Positions 27,014-37,400 of a stretch of DNA of 64,000 nucleotides are shown in pieces. This stretch comes from CBDIHP01 sp965279195 (lineage in GTDB: Bacteria; Planctomycetota; Planctomycetia; Isosphaerales; Isosphaeraceae): NCBI GenBank assembly GCA_965279195.1, contig CBDIHP010000035.1, positions 62,001 through 126,000 on the forward strand. The letters run 5' to 3'. The notes under the pieces are model-generated. The model searched no databases. It was not told the DNA's origin and worked only from the letters and a program-made list of their open reading frames with translations. Within the stretch, counting starts at the first letter, position 1. Every line of letters begins with the position of its first letter. The position numbers and the translations under genes are program-made.

Positions 27014-27269
27014 GTCGCGCCGCTGTCTCCTCAAGGATGCCCCGACTCCACAAGGAGCGCCCGGCGATGATCCGGTCGCACACTCCGAGCGCAAGCCCTC
27101 GACCCCGGATGAGGCAACCGGCTGCATCAGCCGCCCTGCCGATTGCCCCGACGGGCATCGATTTGCCACGATAGAAACCAATCCAGTTGCCACGGCCGGT
27201 CCGGATCTCACCCCTTCGATCCGTCGATCGCCGGCAGAGCCCCGGGGCCCATGTCGCAATTCCAGCGGC

Positions 27270-27297
27270 TTGCCGCCCCGGGGCGTCCTGTTATAAT
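27270..27297 (+). promoter_or_regulatory. Promoter of the tRNA-Arg gene
   Basis: TTGCCG (27270-27275), a 16-base spacer and a perfect TATAAT (27292-27297), ending 12 bases before the mature tRNA. Confidence 0.75.
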
Positions 27298-27309
27298 CCA
27301 GAACTCAAG

Positions 27310-27382
27310 GCGCTCGTAGCTCAACGGATAGAGTCGCGGACTTCGAATCCGAAGGTTGTAGGTTCGAATCCTACCGGGCGCA
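27310..27382 (+). tRNA. tRNA-Arg (anticodon UCG)
   Basis: A full cloverleaf folds by hand: a 7-bp acceptor stem GCGCTCG/CGGGCGC with one G-U and discriminator A; a D arm GCTC/GAGT; an anticodon stem CGGA/TCCG with loop CTTCGAA (anticodon TCG, reading CGA); and a T arm GTAGG/CCTAC with loop TTCGAAT. CCA is not encoded. A run of six T follows at once (27384-27389) and probably ends transcription. Confidence 0.95.
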
Positions 27383-27447
27383 CTTTTTTCTTCGCAGTCG
27401 CCCCGATCCTCACGCACTTGTTGCATCGCCTCGGCGGGAGCGACCTC

Positions 27448-27705
27448 ATGGTCACCCCGAGCGAAATCCTCGCCCATCTGGCTCGTACCCCCTTCCGGCC
27501 CATTCTTCTCCATTGGTGGAATGGGCGAGTGATCGCCATCCAAGATTCCGAGGATCTTGACGTCAGCCGAGCATCGATCTCATTCCGGGATCTCTCCCAC
27601 TCAGCGATCTCAGGTCAGTGCGGGACCCGGCTCCCTGAGGATGCATCAAGACAACCTCTCTCCCGCGTGGATCTTCGCCGGCTTCAAGTCACCCTGCAAA
27701 TGTGA
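27448..27705 (+). CDS. Small protein, member 1 of a tandem family
   Basis: 85 residues. The N-terminus MVTPSEILAHLARTPFRPILLHWWNGRVIAI matches the pattern of the 80-residue protein at 28012 (M-x-T-P-x-x-[IV]-L-x-x-[LV]-x-x-x-P-F-R-P) and the broken copy at 27755. The second half is more diverged and ends VDLRRLQVTLQM. The function is unknown; the fold looks like a small beta-rich domain. It starts 66 bases after the tRNA. Confidence 0.6.
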   Translation: MVTPSEILAHLARTPFRPILLHWWNGRVIAIQDSEDLDVSRASISFRDLSHSAISGQCGTRLPEDASRQPLSRVDLRRLQVTLQM

Positions 27706-27754
27706 CCTACAATTCTCGTGGAGACCGGGATCGCCCCGTCCGGTTAGGCCCCCG

Positions 27755-27963
27755 ATGATCACGTGTCGCAAGATAGGCGACTTTATCGCCGCCGAACCGT
27801 TCCGGAGCCAGACAACCGGTGGCAGAACGTTCGCGGTCAATTACCCGGAATCGATCCTTGTCAGCCGGTCGACCGTCCGCATTCTTGCGACAATGACGCC
27901 CGGGCTCGACAAGGTTGGCATAAGGTCTCGCTGGACGAGATCGAGACCCTCTTCCGAGATTGA
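27755..27963 (+). pseudogene. Frameshifted copy of the small tandem protein family
   Basis: From ATG 27755 the frame reads MITCRKIGDFIAAEPFR, then GGRTFAVNYPESI, similar to the intact copy at 28012. Near 27905-27920 the matching sequence moves to another frame, which gives HKVSLDEIETLFRD and a stop at 27961-27963, the equivalent of the family's C-terminus. Three residues are also missing after EPFR. Read as one gene it is a frameshift pseudogene; a sequencing error is possible. Confidence 0.6.
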
Positions 27964-28011
27964 CCGGCAGCTCGACGAGCCATTTCGCCGACGGGCCTCC
28001 TGGAGAAACCC

Positions 28012-28254
28012 ATGCTCACCCCGCAGACCGTCCTCAATTTCGTGAAGGCGGAACCATTCCGTCCGTTCCGCCTCCATGTCGCCAGCGGACGGACCTTTGA
28101 GGTCCGTCACCCGGAGATGATCAAGGTCCTCAAATCCAACGTCCTGGTCTTCAAGGCCCCCGCCGACGACTCAGACATCCCGGACGATTACGACAACGTC
28201 TCTTTGATGCTGACGGAATCCATCTCCTTCACCGAGCCTTCGCCGATTTCCTGA
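28012..28254 (+). CDS. Small protein, member 3 of a tandem family
   Basis: 80 residues: MLTPQTVLNFVKAEPFRPF, then HVASGRTFEVRHPEMIKVL, then a C-terminal DNVSLMLTESISF. This is the best-preserved member of the tandem set at 27448-28254 and defines the family: a short helix, the EPFRPF motif, and a beta hairpin with SGRTFEV. No known domain is recognised. It ends 113 bases before rimO. Confidence 0.7.
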   Translation: MLTPQTVLNFVKAEPFRPFRLHVASGRTFEVRHPEMIKVLKSNVLVFKAPADDSDIPDDYDNVSLMLTESISFTEPSPIS

Positions 28255-28367
28255 TGGTTCCCGCCCCGAACTTGGCCGCGCCTCCAAGATCTGTGGCAAT
28301 TCCTAGTGCATCCTTCGTAGACTAGAAGACTAACAGCACGATACCTCGACTCCGGCCGAACCACTCC

Positions 28368-29807
28368 ATGAGCGACCGTCCCGAACTGAAGGGCAAGTTC
28401 TCCTTCGTCAGCCTCGGCTGCCCCAAGAACCTCGTGGATTCCGAGCGGATGCTCGGGCTCCTCGCGCAGGACGGCTACGCCCTCGTGCCGGACTCGAACG
28501 CCGCCGACCTCGTCATCATCAATACCTGCGGCTTCATCGACGCGGCCCGGCAGGAATCGCTCGGCGTCATCCGCGAGATGCTCGAACGCAAGAAGGCCGG
28601 GCAGCTCAAGGGCGTCATCGTCGCCGGCTGCCTCGCCGAACGTCAGCGCGAGATGCTCCTCGAAGAAGTGCCCGACGTCGACCAGGTCGTCGGCGTCTTC
28701 GGGCGCGAGGAGATCGCCAAGGTCGCCGACCGCATCATGGGCGACCTCCACGAACAGCGCACCGTCTTCCGGCCCGCCCCCGTCCAGGCCCAGGACGACC
28801 GCGCCCGCCTCCGCATCACCCCCAGGCACCTCGCTTACCTCAAGGTCTCCGAGGGCTGCGACCGCCTCTGCACCTTCTGCGCGATCCCCTACATGCGCGG
28901 CAAGCACGTCACCAAGCCCATCGAGAAGGTCATCGAGGAAGCGAAGGAACTCGTCGCCGACGGCGTCCGCGAGCTGAATCTCGTCGCCCAGGACATGACC
29001 TACTACGGCGTCGACCTCTACGGCCGGCCCCGGCTCGGCGAACTCCTCCGCGAGCTGAACCAGGTCGACGGCCTCGACTGGATCCGCGTCCTCTACAACT
29101 ACCCGAACTACTTCACCGACGACCTCTACGACGCCCTGGCGACCTCGTCCAAGGTCATCCCGTACCTCGACATGCCGCTTCAGCACATCAACGACCGCAT
29201 GCTGAAGATGATGAACCGGCGCCACACTCGCGAAGAGACCGAGACCATCATCAGCCGGCTCCGCAAGGAGATGCCCGGTCTCGTGATGCGGACTACGTTC
29301 ATCGTCGGATTCCCCGGCGAGACCGACGCCGAGTTCGAGGAACTCCTCCGGTACGTCAGCGAGACCCGGTTCGAACGCCTCGGCGTCTTCCCTTACTCGT
29401 ACGAGCCCGACACCCCTGCCGCCAAGCTCCCCGGCCACATCGCCGACGAGGTCAAGGCCGAGCGCCGCGAACGGGTCATGGCCGCGCAGCAGCCGAACTC
29501 CCTGGCGTTCAACGAGTCGCTCGTCGGCAAGACGCTCGACGTCCTGATCGACGGCCCGTCCGACAAGGGCGAGGACCTCTGGCAAGGGCGAACCTACGCC
29601 GACGCCCCGGACGTCGACGGCATCACCTACGTCCAGGCTGCCGACCTCGAACCGGGCGACATCGTCTCGTGCGAGATCGTCGGCTGCGACGCCTACGACA
29701 CGGCCGCCCGCCCGGTCCGGAACGAGCCCCCCCGCCGCAAGTTGCGCCGGCCGAAGCCCAAGCGCAAGCAGCCGCCGTCCTCACCGTTCACGATCCTCCC
29801 GTCATGA
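28368..29807 (+). CDS. rimO: Ribosomal protein S12 methylthiotransferase RimO
   Basis: 479 residues. The N-terminal MTTase domain has SLGCPKNLVDSE, INTCGF and AGCLAER, holding the three cysteines of the first 4Fe-4S cluster. The radical-SAM domain has C-D-R-L-C-T-F-C (CDRLCTFCAIPYMRG), and a C-terminal TRAM-like part follows. The LGCPKNLVDSE and PYMRG variants are typical of RimO rather than MiaB. It adds a methylthio group to an aspartate of ribosomal protein S12. The C-terminus has an unusual basic tail (PPRRKLRRPKPKRKQPP). The stop overlaps the pgsA start (ATGA), so the two are translationally coupled. Confidence 0.95.
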   Translation: MSDRPELKGKFSFVSLGCPKNLVDSERMLGLLAQDGYALVPDSNAADLVIINTCGFIDAARQESLGVIREMLERKKAGQLKGVIVAGCLAERQREMLLEEVPDVDQVVGVFGREEIAKVADRIMGDLHEQRTVFRPAPVQAQDDRARLRITPRHLAYLKVSEGCDRLCTFCAIPYMRGKHVTKPIEKVIEEAKELVADGVRELNLVAQDMTYYGVDLYGRPRLGELLRELNQVDGLDWIRVLYNYPNYFTDDLYDALATSSKVIPYLDMPLQHINDRMLKMMNRRHTREETETIISRLRKEMPGLVMRTTFIVGFPGETDAEFEELLRYVSETRFERLGVFPYSYEPDTPAAKLPGHIADEVKAERRERVMAAQQPNSLAFNESLVGKTLDVLIDGPSDKGEDLWQGRTYADAPDVDGITYVQAADLEPGDIVSCEIVGCDAYDTAARPVRNEPPRRKLRRPKPKRKQPPSSPFTILPS

Positions 29808-30391
29808 ACGAACCCGACACGCGGGAGAAGTTCTGGAACGTCCCCAATGCGCTGAGCATGGGCCGCCTGGTCCTCTCGGTGATTGTGTTCGCTCAGATCG
29901 CCCACGGCTATTACCTCGGCGCGGCGATCGTCTTCTTCCTCGCCGCGCTCTCCGATGCCGCCGACGGCTACTTCGCACGCCTCCTCAACCAGGAGACCGC
30001 GCTCGGCCGCCAGCTCGACCCCCTCGTCGACAAGGTGATCGTCGCCGGGGCCTATATTTATCTGCTCACCATCCCCGGGACCGGCGTCGCCGCCTGGATG
30101 GTCACCACCATCCTGATCCGCGAACTCCTGATCCAGGGGCTCCGCAGCCTGCTCGAAGGCCAGGGCCAGGCCTTCGGCGCCAAGATGGCCGGCAAGCTCA
30201 AGACCGTCTTCCAGTGCGCCTCGATCATCGCCGTTCTGATCGTCCTGGCGTACGACCTCCAGGGCGTCTGGGTCTGGATCCGCGACATTTTGACCTGGGG
30301 CGCGGTCGGCCTGACCATCTACAGCGGACTCGGCTACGTGATCGCCGGCCTCCCCCGCCTCCGAGGCGAACCCCCGACGCGACTGCCCTGA
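29804..30391 (+). CDS. pgsA: CDP-diacylglycerol-glycerol-3-phosphate 3-phosphatidyltransferase
   Basis: 195 residues starting in an ATGA overlap with rimO. The CDP-alcohol phosphotransferase motif is complete: D-A-A-D-G-Y-F-A-R ... G-R-Q-L-D-P-L-V-D-K at residues about 49-76, with all four aspartates. Several membrane helices are visible, with NVPNALSMGRLVLS at the N-terminus as in PgsA. It makes phosphatidylglycerol phosphate from CDP-diacylglycerol and glycerol-3-phosphate in the inner membrane. It is followed 22 bases later by uppP, so a rimO-pgsA-uppP operon is likely. Confidence 0.93.
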   Translation: MNEPDTREKFWNVPNALSMGRLVLSVIVFAQIAHGYYLGAAIVFFLAALSDAADGYFARLLNQETALGRQLDPLVDKVIVAGAYIYLLTIPGTGVAAWMVTTILIRELLIQGLRSLLEGQGQAFGAKMAGKLKTVFQCASIIAVLIVLAYDLQGVWVWIRDILTWGAVGLTIYSGLGYVIAGLPRLRGEPPTRLP

Positions 30392-30413
30392 TTCTTCTCG
30401 ACGACGAGGCGAC

Positions 30414-31445
30414 ATGAGCTGGCTCGAAGCACTCTTCCTGGGGATCATCCAGGGACTGACCGAATTCCTCCCGGTTTCCAGCGACGGACACCTCTCCGTC
30501 TTCCTCGCCGAGGTCGCAAGGTGGGGGGGAAGGGTCACCGACCCCGAGCAGAACCTCTTCCTGGTCATCATGGTCCACCTAGGGACCCTGTGCGCGATCC
30601 TCCTCTACTATCGGGGCCGGATCGCCGAGGGCCTCAAGGGTTTCCTCGGCTCGACCGAGGTCCCGGTCGAATACCAGCGAGAATCGGTCATCCGCGCCGG
30701 TCTGCTCGCCATCGTCGCGACCCTGCCGGCGATCCCCGTCGGCCTGTTCTTCAAGAAGCTGCTGGAGAAGGCCTTCGAAACACCCACCGCCGCCGCGCTC
30801 GGCTTCATCGTCACGGGCACCGTTTTGCTCCTCGTCGGCAAGGCCCGTCAGGGGAGCAAGACGCTCGAACAGATGACCTTCCTCGACGCCTTCCTGATCG
30901 GCGTCGCGCAAGCGTTCGCCCCCTTGCCCGGGGTGAGCCGGAGCGCCCTCACCGTGTCCTCGGCCCTGGCACTGGGACTCGAAAAATCGTGGGCGGTGAG
31001 CTTCAGCCTGATGATGGCGGTGCCCGCGATCCTCGGCGGCGCGGTGCTGGAACTCCGAAAGTTCCTCAAGGCCGGGGCGGATTTTTCGACCCTCGGGCCG
31101 GTCCTCGCCGCCACGGCAGTGGCCGGCGTCGTAGGATATCTGGCGATCGTCTGGCTCGTCCGCGTGGTCCGATCGGGCAAGCTCTGGTACTTCTCCGCCT
31201 ACCTCTTCGTGATCGCCGCGCTCGTTCTTGTGCGGGAATGGACATATCAAGGGCCTCAGGATGGAACGAAGTCGACAGCTCTGGCTCGGCCCGCCGGGCG
31301 CCCCTCTGACGGCGACCGCGACGGCCGAACTGCCGCCGGAGGGGCTCTGGATCGTCCCGACCCCGCTCGCGAAACGGCAGGCGACCGTCGCCCTCGCGCG
31401 GCGCTCGGGCGGGCCTTCCCCCGCGCGGGTCTGGACCTGGGATGA
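30414..31445 (+). CDS. uppP: Undecaprenyl-diphosphate phosphatase with overlapping C-terminal tail
   Basis: The first 280 residues are a typical UppP/BacA: IIQGLTEFLPVSSDGHL with the catalytic glutamate near the N-terminus, LPGVSRSALTVSSALALG as the second signature, and about eight membrane segments. It recycles undecaprenyl pyrophosphate for cell-wall and polysaccharide synthesis. The natural end should be near residue 280 (VLVREWTYQG), yet no stop occurs. The frame continues for about 63 more Arg/Ala/Pro-rich residues to 31445 and overlaps the addB gene by 185 bases. The tail has the composition of an out-of-frame reading of addB, so a lost stop codon is likely. Confidence 0.93.
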   Translation: MSWLEALFLGIIQGLTEFLPVSSDGHLSVFLAEVARWGGRVTDPEQNLFLVIMVHLGTLCAILLYYRGRIAEGLKGFLGSTEVPVEYQRESVIRAGLLAIVATLPAIPVGLFFKKLLEKAFETPTAAALGFIVTGTVLLLVGKARQGSKTLEQMTFLDAFLIGVAQAFAPLPGVSRSALTVSSALALGLEKSWAVSFSLMMAVPAILGGAVLELRKFLKAGADFSTLGPVLAATAVAGVVGYLAIVWLVRVVRSGKLWYFSAYLFVIAALVLVREWTYQGPQDGTKSTALARPAGRPSDGDRDGRTAAGGALDRPDPARETAGDRRPRAALGRAFPRAGLDLG

Positions 31446-34407
31446 CGTCTGGGCCGAGGCCGCCCGCACCGCCCCCACTCCCATCCCCCGGCTCACCCGC
31501 GCCGGCCAGCGGGCCCTGCTCGCCGAGTCCATCGCCTCCGCCCGGCGACAGCACGGCCTGAGCGCGCTCCGTCCTCTGCTCGACTGGCCGGGCTTCCGGC
31601 GCCGCCTGCTCGACCAGTTCGCCGCCTGGACCCTCACCGAGTTCCCCGACGGCCAGGGCCCCGAACTCCTCAGCGAGGCCGAGCGGCAGGAATGGGTCGT
31701 CTTCGAGCAATACCGCGACGCGCTCAAGCGTGCTCACGCGTATGACGACGCCTCCTACATCGTCCGCGCCTCGCGATCGGTCGCCAAGGGCACCGGCTCG
31801 AGGCTGCTCTCGGCCACCAACGTCATCATCCTCGACCTCGCCGACCCGGCCGATCCGCACTGGCGGCTCCTGAAAGCGATCCACGAGACGGCCGAATCGA
31901 TCGTCGTCACCCTGCCCATCGACGACGACCCCGGCCTCTCCGCCGTCCACCAGTCGGCGGCCGCCGTTCGCGAACGGTTCGCCAATCGCGAATATCAGGA
32001 GCGCTGGATCGAGGACGAGTCGAGGCCGGTCCCGCTCGTCCAGGTCGCGACCGAACTCTTCCGCGAGCCGCCGCGACCGGTCGAGAAGGCCCCGCCGGGC
32101 AACGCCCTGACCGTCCTCGGCGCCCCTCGCGGCGACGGCGTCGGCAAGCTCGTCGCGCGCGAGGTCCGTCGCTGGCTTCGCGCTGGTTACGGCCCGGAGG
32201 AGATCGCCGTGGCCGTCCCCCGCTGGGACGACGACGCCGAGGACCTGCTCCTCGCCCTCCAGGCCGCGAAGCTACCCGTGCGCGCCGAACGCCCGCGGCC
32301 GCTCGCCTCCGAGCCGGCCCTCGCCGCCCTGCGGCTGGCGCTCAAGCTGCCGGCCGAGGGCTGGGAGCGCGGCACTCTCATGGCGCTCTTGCGCAATCGC
32401 CTGATCACCTGGGACGGCGACGGCCTCGACAACGACCTGGGCGCCGCCGAGGCCGCCGCCGTGCTCCGCGAGGCCCGGGTCTATCGCGGCCTCGACGCCC
32501 TCCTCGACGCGCTCGAGGAACTCCCCGGCGGCGACGCCACCCGACTCGCCGTCCGCTCTCGCGCCAAGGCCAGGGCCTATGTCGATCACTTGAAGTCGCT
32601 CCACCGCCGCACCCACACCGAGGGGCCCTGGTTCGACCACGTCGCGCGGATGAATCAGCTCGCGAGGAACCTCGGGCTCAGCGAACGCCCCGAGGCCCGC
32701 GTCGCCATCGAGACCTTCCAGGCCGCCCTCGACGACTACGGCGAAGGGCTCGACGCCATCGGCCGGGGGACCGAGGAGTGGTCCTTCGAGGAGTTCGACC
32801 GCGAGATCGAACGACTGCTCAACGACCTTTCGATCGACGACCGACCCGACCCCTCGGCCGCACGAGTGGGGACCATCGCCGTCGCGACCGCCCATCAGTT
32901 GCGGGGATGTTCACATCGGATCCTCCTGATCGCCAACCTCGGCGAGGGCGTCTACCCCACGGCCGACGCCCTCCAGGCCGACTCCGAGCACGCCGCCCGG
33001 CTCGCCGACAACGACGCCGGGCCCGCCCCGGTCATCGGCCCGCGCCTCGGCCGCGAAATGTCCGAGTTCCTCCGGCTGGTCGGATCGGCGAGCGACCATG
33101 TCTCATTCGTCTATCCCTGCACCGACGCCGACGGCCAGGAACTCCTCCGCTCGGGCTTCCTCGACGAACTCGTGCGCTTCCACGAGTCCGACCACCCCGA
33201 CGGCTTCCCCGCGCCGATCAAACGGCTCGACCCCGTCCTGAGATCGACCCCCGACCTCGTGGGCAACGCCTGCGACCTCCGCGTCCGGGCCGTCGCGCTG
33301 GCCTACGACGGTTCGACCGCCGACCTCGAAAAGCTCGCCGCCCACCCCCGCCACCGCGAGGTCCTGCTCGGCGCCGCCGATGCCCTCGAACTCGCGGCCT
33401 TCCGCGCCCGGGGCAACCAGTTCGGCCCCTACGATGGTCGCATCCACGATGTCACGGTCATCAATGCGATCGCCAGATCCTTCGGCCCCGAGCACCCCTT
33501 CAGCGCCAGCCAGCTCGAAACCTACGCCGCCTGCCCGTTCCAGTTCTTCCTCCGCTACCCGCTCGGAATCGTGCCCGTCTACGACCTCGACGAATTCGAC
33601 GAGGACCGCATCCGGAGAGGCAGCGGCCTGCACGACCTCCTGGAGAATCTGCACCTGTCGATCGACCCCAGCCAGCACGCCCCCGAGGCCGTCCGGGAGC
33701 GGGTGGAACACTTGATCGAACACGAGCGCACCGCGCTCATGACCGCGGCGCACCCGGTCTCCCGCGCGATCCAGCAGATCGACCTCGGCCGGCTCGAACG
33801 CACGCTCCGCGACTACGCCGGCCAGTACGAGAAATACACCAGGGCCAAATATCATGCGGATGCGACACCGCATCGCTTCGAGCTGGAGTTCGGCACCAAG
33901 GACGCCGCGCACCTGAAGCTCGACCTCGTCGCCGCCGAGGGCGAATCCGGCGAGGGGCTCGTGCCCGTGATGCTCCAGGGGAAGATCGACCGCGTCGACC
34001 TGGTCCACGACCACGGCCGCGTCAAGTTCCGCGTGATCGACTACAAGACCGGGCATTGCCCGTCGTCGCGCGAGGTGCATGAAGGCGTGAGGTCGCAACT
34101 CCCGCTTTATGCGATGGCCGTGCAGTACCTCGACCTCCTCCCCGAGACGAACCTGCCGCACGACGTCGGCTACTGGGGCCTGGCCCAGGAGGGCTTCAAG
34201 CTCGTGAAGCTCGACGACTGGGACTCGTATCGGAAGGCGTTACGGTCGTACATCCTCGAACTCGTGCAACAGATCCGCTCGGGGGGCTTCCCAGTCCTGC
34301 CGCATCGCGAGGAGAACTGCCGCTACTGCGACTACCGCACGACCTGCCGGCAGGCCCAGACGAAGAAGACCTTCCCCGGCCAACCCAAGCTGGAGCGCGA
34401 CGCATGA
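31261..34407 (+). CDS. addB: AddB-like helicase-nuclease subunit with intact PD-(D/E)XK nuclease
   Basis: 1048 residues from ATG 31261. The N-terminal P-loop position reads LGPPGAPLTATATAEL, lacking the G-K-T of Walker A, so the motor is probably dead. The C-terminal nuclease looks active: RVIDYKTG near residue 926, followed by QLPLYAMAV. Fe-S cluster cysteines are in place (YAACPFQFFLRYPLG near 757, then CRYC ... C at the end), as in AddB. The gene overlaps addA by four bases (ATGA), so the subunits are made together. Role: end processing at DNA double-strand breaks for recombination. Its 5' end overlaps the tail of uppP. Confidence 0.87.
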   Translation: MERSRQLWLGPPGAPLTATATAELPPEGLWIVPTPLAKRQATVALARRSGGPSPARVWTWDDVWAEAARTAPTPIPRLTRAGQRALLAESIASARRQHGLSALRPLLDWPGFRRRLLDQFAAWTLTEFPDGQGPELLSEAERQEWVVFEQYRDALKRAHAYDDASYIVRASRSVAKGTGSRLLSATNVIILDLADPADPHWRLLKAIHETAESIVVTLPIDDDPGLSAVHQSAAAVRERFANREYQERWIEDESRPVPLVQVATELFREPPRPVEKAPPGNALTVLGAPRGDGVGKLVAREVRRWLRAGYGPEEIAVAVPRWDDDAEDLLLALQAAKLPVRAERPRPLASEPALAALRLALKLPAEGWERGTLMALLRNRLITWDGDGLDNDLGAAEAAAVLREARVYRGLDALLDALEELPGGDATRLAVRSRAKARAYVDHLKSLHRRTHTEGPWFDHVARMNQLARNLGLSERPEARVAIETFQAALDDYGEGLDAIGRGTEEWSFEEFDREIERLLNDLSIDDRPDPSAARVGTIAVATAHQLRGCSHRILLIANLGEGVYPTADALQADSEHAARLADNDAGPAPVIGPRLGREMSEFLRLVGSASDHVSFVYPCTDADGQELLRSGFLDELVRFHESDHPDGFPAPIKRLDPVLRSTPDLVGNACDLRVRAVALAYDGSTADLEKLAAHPRHREVLLGAADALELAAFRARGNQFGPYDGRIHDVTVINAIARSFGPEHPFSASQLETYAACPFQFFLRYPLGIVPVYDLDEFDEDRIRRGSGLHDLLENLHLSIDPSQHAPEAVRERVEHLIEHERTALMTAAHPVSRAIQQIDLGRLERTLRDYAGQYEKYTRAKYHADATPHRFELEFGTKDAAHLKLDLVAAEGESGEGLVPVMLQGKIDRVDLVHDHGRVKFRVIDYKTGHCPSSREVHEGVRSQLPLYAMAVQYLDLLPETNLPHDVGYWGLAQEGFKLVKLDDWDSYRKALRSYILELVQQIRSGGFPVLPHREENCRYCDYRTTCRQAQTKKTFPGQPKLERDA

Positions 34408-37400
34408 GCGGAGCCCGACTCACCGAGGAGCAGTCGGCCCCGCTGGACGTGCGAGGGGCGAGCGTCGCCCTGAGCGCGGGCGCCGGCTGCGGCAAGACGA
34501 CCGTGCTCACCGAGCGGTTCGTCCGGGCGGTCGAGAACCGCTCGCCGCACACGTTGCGGTCGATCGTCGCCCTGACCTTCACGAACAAGGCCGCCCGCGA
34601 GCTGCGCGACCGCGTCCGCCGACGGTGCCGAGAGCGGGCCATCCGCGAGGCCGACGGCCCCGAGGCCACCCGCTGGCGTGCGATCGTCCGCGCGCTCGAC
34701 GCCGCGCCCATCCAGACGATCCACTCGTTCTGCGGCTCGGTCCTCCGCGCCCACGCCCGCGAGGTCGGCCTCGACCCGGGCTTCCGGGTCCTCGAAGAGC
34801 CCGTGAGCATCGCCTTGCGCGAGCAGGCATTGCGGCAGACCGTCCGCCGCCTCCTCTCCGACGCCGACGCCGACCTGATCGAGCTCGCCGTCGACCTCGG
34901 CCTGCCCGGGATCCTCCGCGCCCTCGGCGAACTCGTCAACTCCCCCCACGCTGTCGTCCTCGACCGCTGGGCCGACCGCACGCCCGAGGCCCTCGTCGAG
35001 CACTGGGAGACGCTCTGGGACCAGGAATTCCGGCCCCGCTACGCGTCCGACATCCTCGCGCTCGTCGCCCGCTGCCGACGGATGCTCGGCCCGGTCGCGT
35101 TCGGTCATGAAAAAATGAACGAGCGTCGCGATCGGATCTACGAGGCCTGCCTCGAACTCGAACGCGGGTTCGTCTCCCCCGAGTTCCTGGAGGCGATCCG
35201 GGGCTCTTGCACCATCCAGCACACGCTCTATCACCCCAAGAAATGGCCTTCGCAGGAGTATTTCGAGGACCTGCGGGCCGAGTTCGACCTCGTCAAGGCC
35301 GCCATCGTCAAGCGCCGCCCTCTGATCGAAGCGGTCGAGGAGGACAGCCTCCCCACCGCCCGGCGCGCCCTGCAACTCGCCCGCATGGCCAAGCAGGCCC
35401 GCGACGCCTACGACCGCCTCAAACGCACGCGAGGGGGCGTCGACAACGACGACCTGCTCAAACTGACCCAGGAACTTCTCCGCTCCTCGCCGCCCGAGAC
35501 CATCCAGCGCCTCGCATCGTCGGTCGAACTCATCCTGGTGGATGAATTCCAGGACACCGACCCCGTGCAGGCCGAGATCCTCGAACGGCTCGCGGCCGAC
35601 GGCATGCACGACGGCGGCGTGTTCGTGGTGGGCGATTACAAGCAGTCGATCTACCGCTTCCGGGGAGCCCAGCCGAAGATCTTCGACCAGTACCGCACGC
35701 GCGTCCCCCAGGCCGGTCGGCTCGGCCTGAGCCGGAATTTCCGCAGCGTCCCCGGCGTGCTCGACTTCGTGAACGCCCTGTTCGCTTCGACATTCACAGA
35801 GGACGGCTCGCAACTCCAGCCCGGCCTCCCGCTCCCGGCCGACAGCGAGCCGGCCGTCGAATTCCTCTGGGCCGAAGATCCTCCCGAAGAGGGCGAGAAG
35901 GCCGTCACGGCTCCCGACGCCAAGGAACGCCGCAAGCAGGAGGCGAAGCGGATCGCCCGCTACCTCAAGCAACGCATCGATGACGGCTGGCCCGTGCGCG
36001 GCCGAGACGAGCAGGGGAAGATGGGCGTCCGCGACGCCCGGCCCGGCGACGTGGCCATCCTGCTCGGGGCCCTGTCGGATTCGGCCTTCTACGAGCAGGA
36101 ACTGGCGAACGTCGGACTCGACTATCACGTCGTGGGCGGCGCAGGGTACTTCTCCCAGCAGGAGGTGTACGACCTCATTCATGTGCTCACGGTGATCGAA
36201 GATCCGTTCGACGCCGTCGCCATGGCCGGAGCGCTCCGCAGCCCGTTCTTCACGCTGAGCGACGAGGCGTTATACAGCCTCTCGCGCAAGGACATCGGCA
36301 TGCTCCTGCCGGGCTTGCTCGCGGCCGAGGAACTCTCCGGCCTCGGCGAGGCCGATCGCCGCAAGGCCATCCGGGCCCGCGAACTTCTCGCGGCCTGGCG
36401 TGCGATCAAGGATTCGGTTCCCGTCTCGACCCTCATCGACCGCGTGCTCGACGAGTCGGGCTACGAGGCCGCCATCGCCGCCGAATTCCTGGGAGATCGC
36501 AAGCGGGCCAACGCGCGCAAGCTCGTGAACATGGCCAGGGTCTTCGATCGGCAGGGCGGCTTCACGCTGGCCGACTTCGTCGAACGCCTGCGGTCGAACG
36601 TCCGCGACGCCACCCGCGAGGGCCAGGCCGCCACGACCGACGAGGACAACCTCGACATCGTCCGGATCATGACGATCCACAAGTCCAAAGGCCTGGAATT
36701 CCCGGTTGTGGTCGTCCCCGACCTGAACCGCAAGCGCGACGCATCGCGGTCGCGGTTCGCCCTCCACCCCGAACTCGGACCGATCGTCAGCCCCTCCACC
36801 CTCCGGCGCGCCGATTCCGGCGACGATGACGACGAGTCCGAGCCCGGCAGCCTCGGCTGGGCCCTCTATCGCTGGATCGAGCAGCGAGAGGAGGACGCCG
36901 AGTCGCTCCGACTCCTATACGTCGCCACCACCCGCGCCCGCGACGTGCTCGTCCTCTCGGCCGGCATCGGCCCCTCCGAGTCGAAGACGCTCTCCCCCGC
37001 GATGAAACTCATCGACGAACGCTTCGACCGCCGATTCGGCTCGTGCCGCGACGCCGACGAGACGCGCACACTTGTTCGCGTAGTCAATGCCCCGCCCGAT
37101 CCCGATCAACGCGGCCCGCGCGAGCCCCGGACGTCCCTCCTGGAACTGGCCGAGATGATCCGCCGGGCCGCCTTGAAGACACCGAAACCCGGCATGCTCG
37201 GCGAGGCGGCGCCCCGCTTCGTCGACCTCCACCCCGCCGCGATGCTCCCCCCGACCGCGCGCCGGATCGATTCGCTCCTTCGCACCGTCCTGGCCGATTC
37301 GGAGGCGTTCCAGCCCGGGTCATGGGACACGGTCCTCCGTCGCGCCGAGCGGTCGCAGGAGGTCGCCCCCAACCGCCGGATCCGGACCGAGGTCCGCGAC

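Noticed and set aside
27310..27382. tRNA-Sec that would support the selenoprotein
   Set aside because: The acceptor stem is 7 bp and the anticodon is UCG, so this is tRNA-Arg. The Sec tRNA must be sought outside the window.
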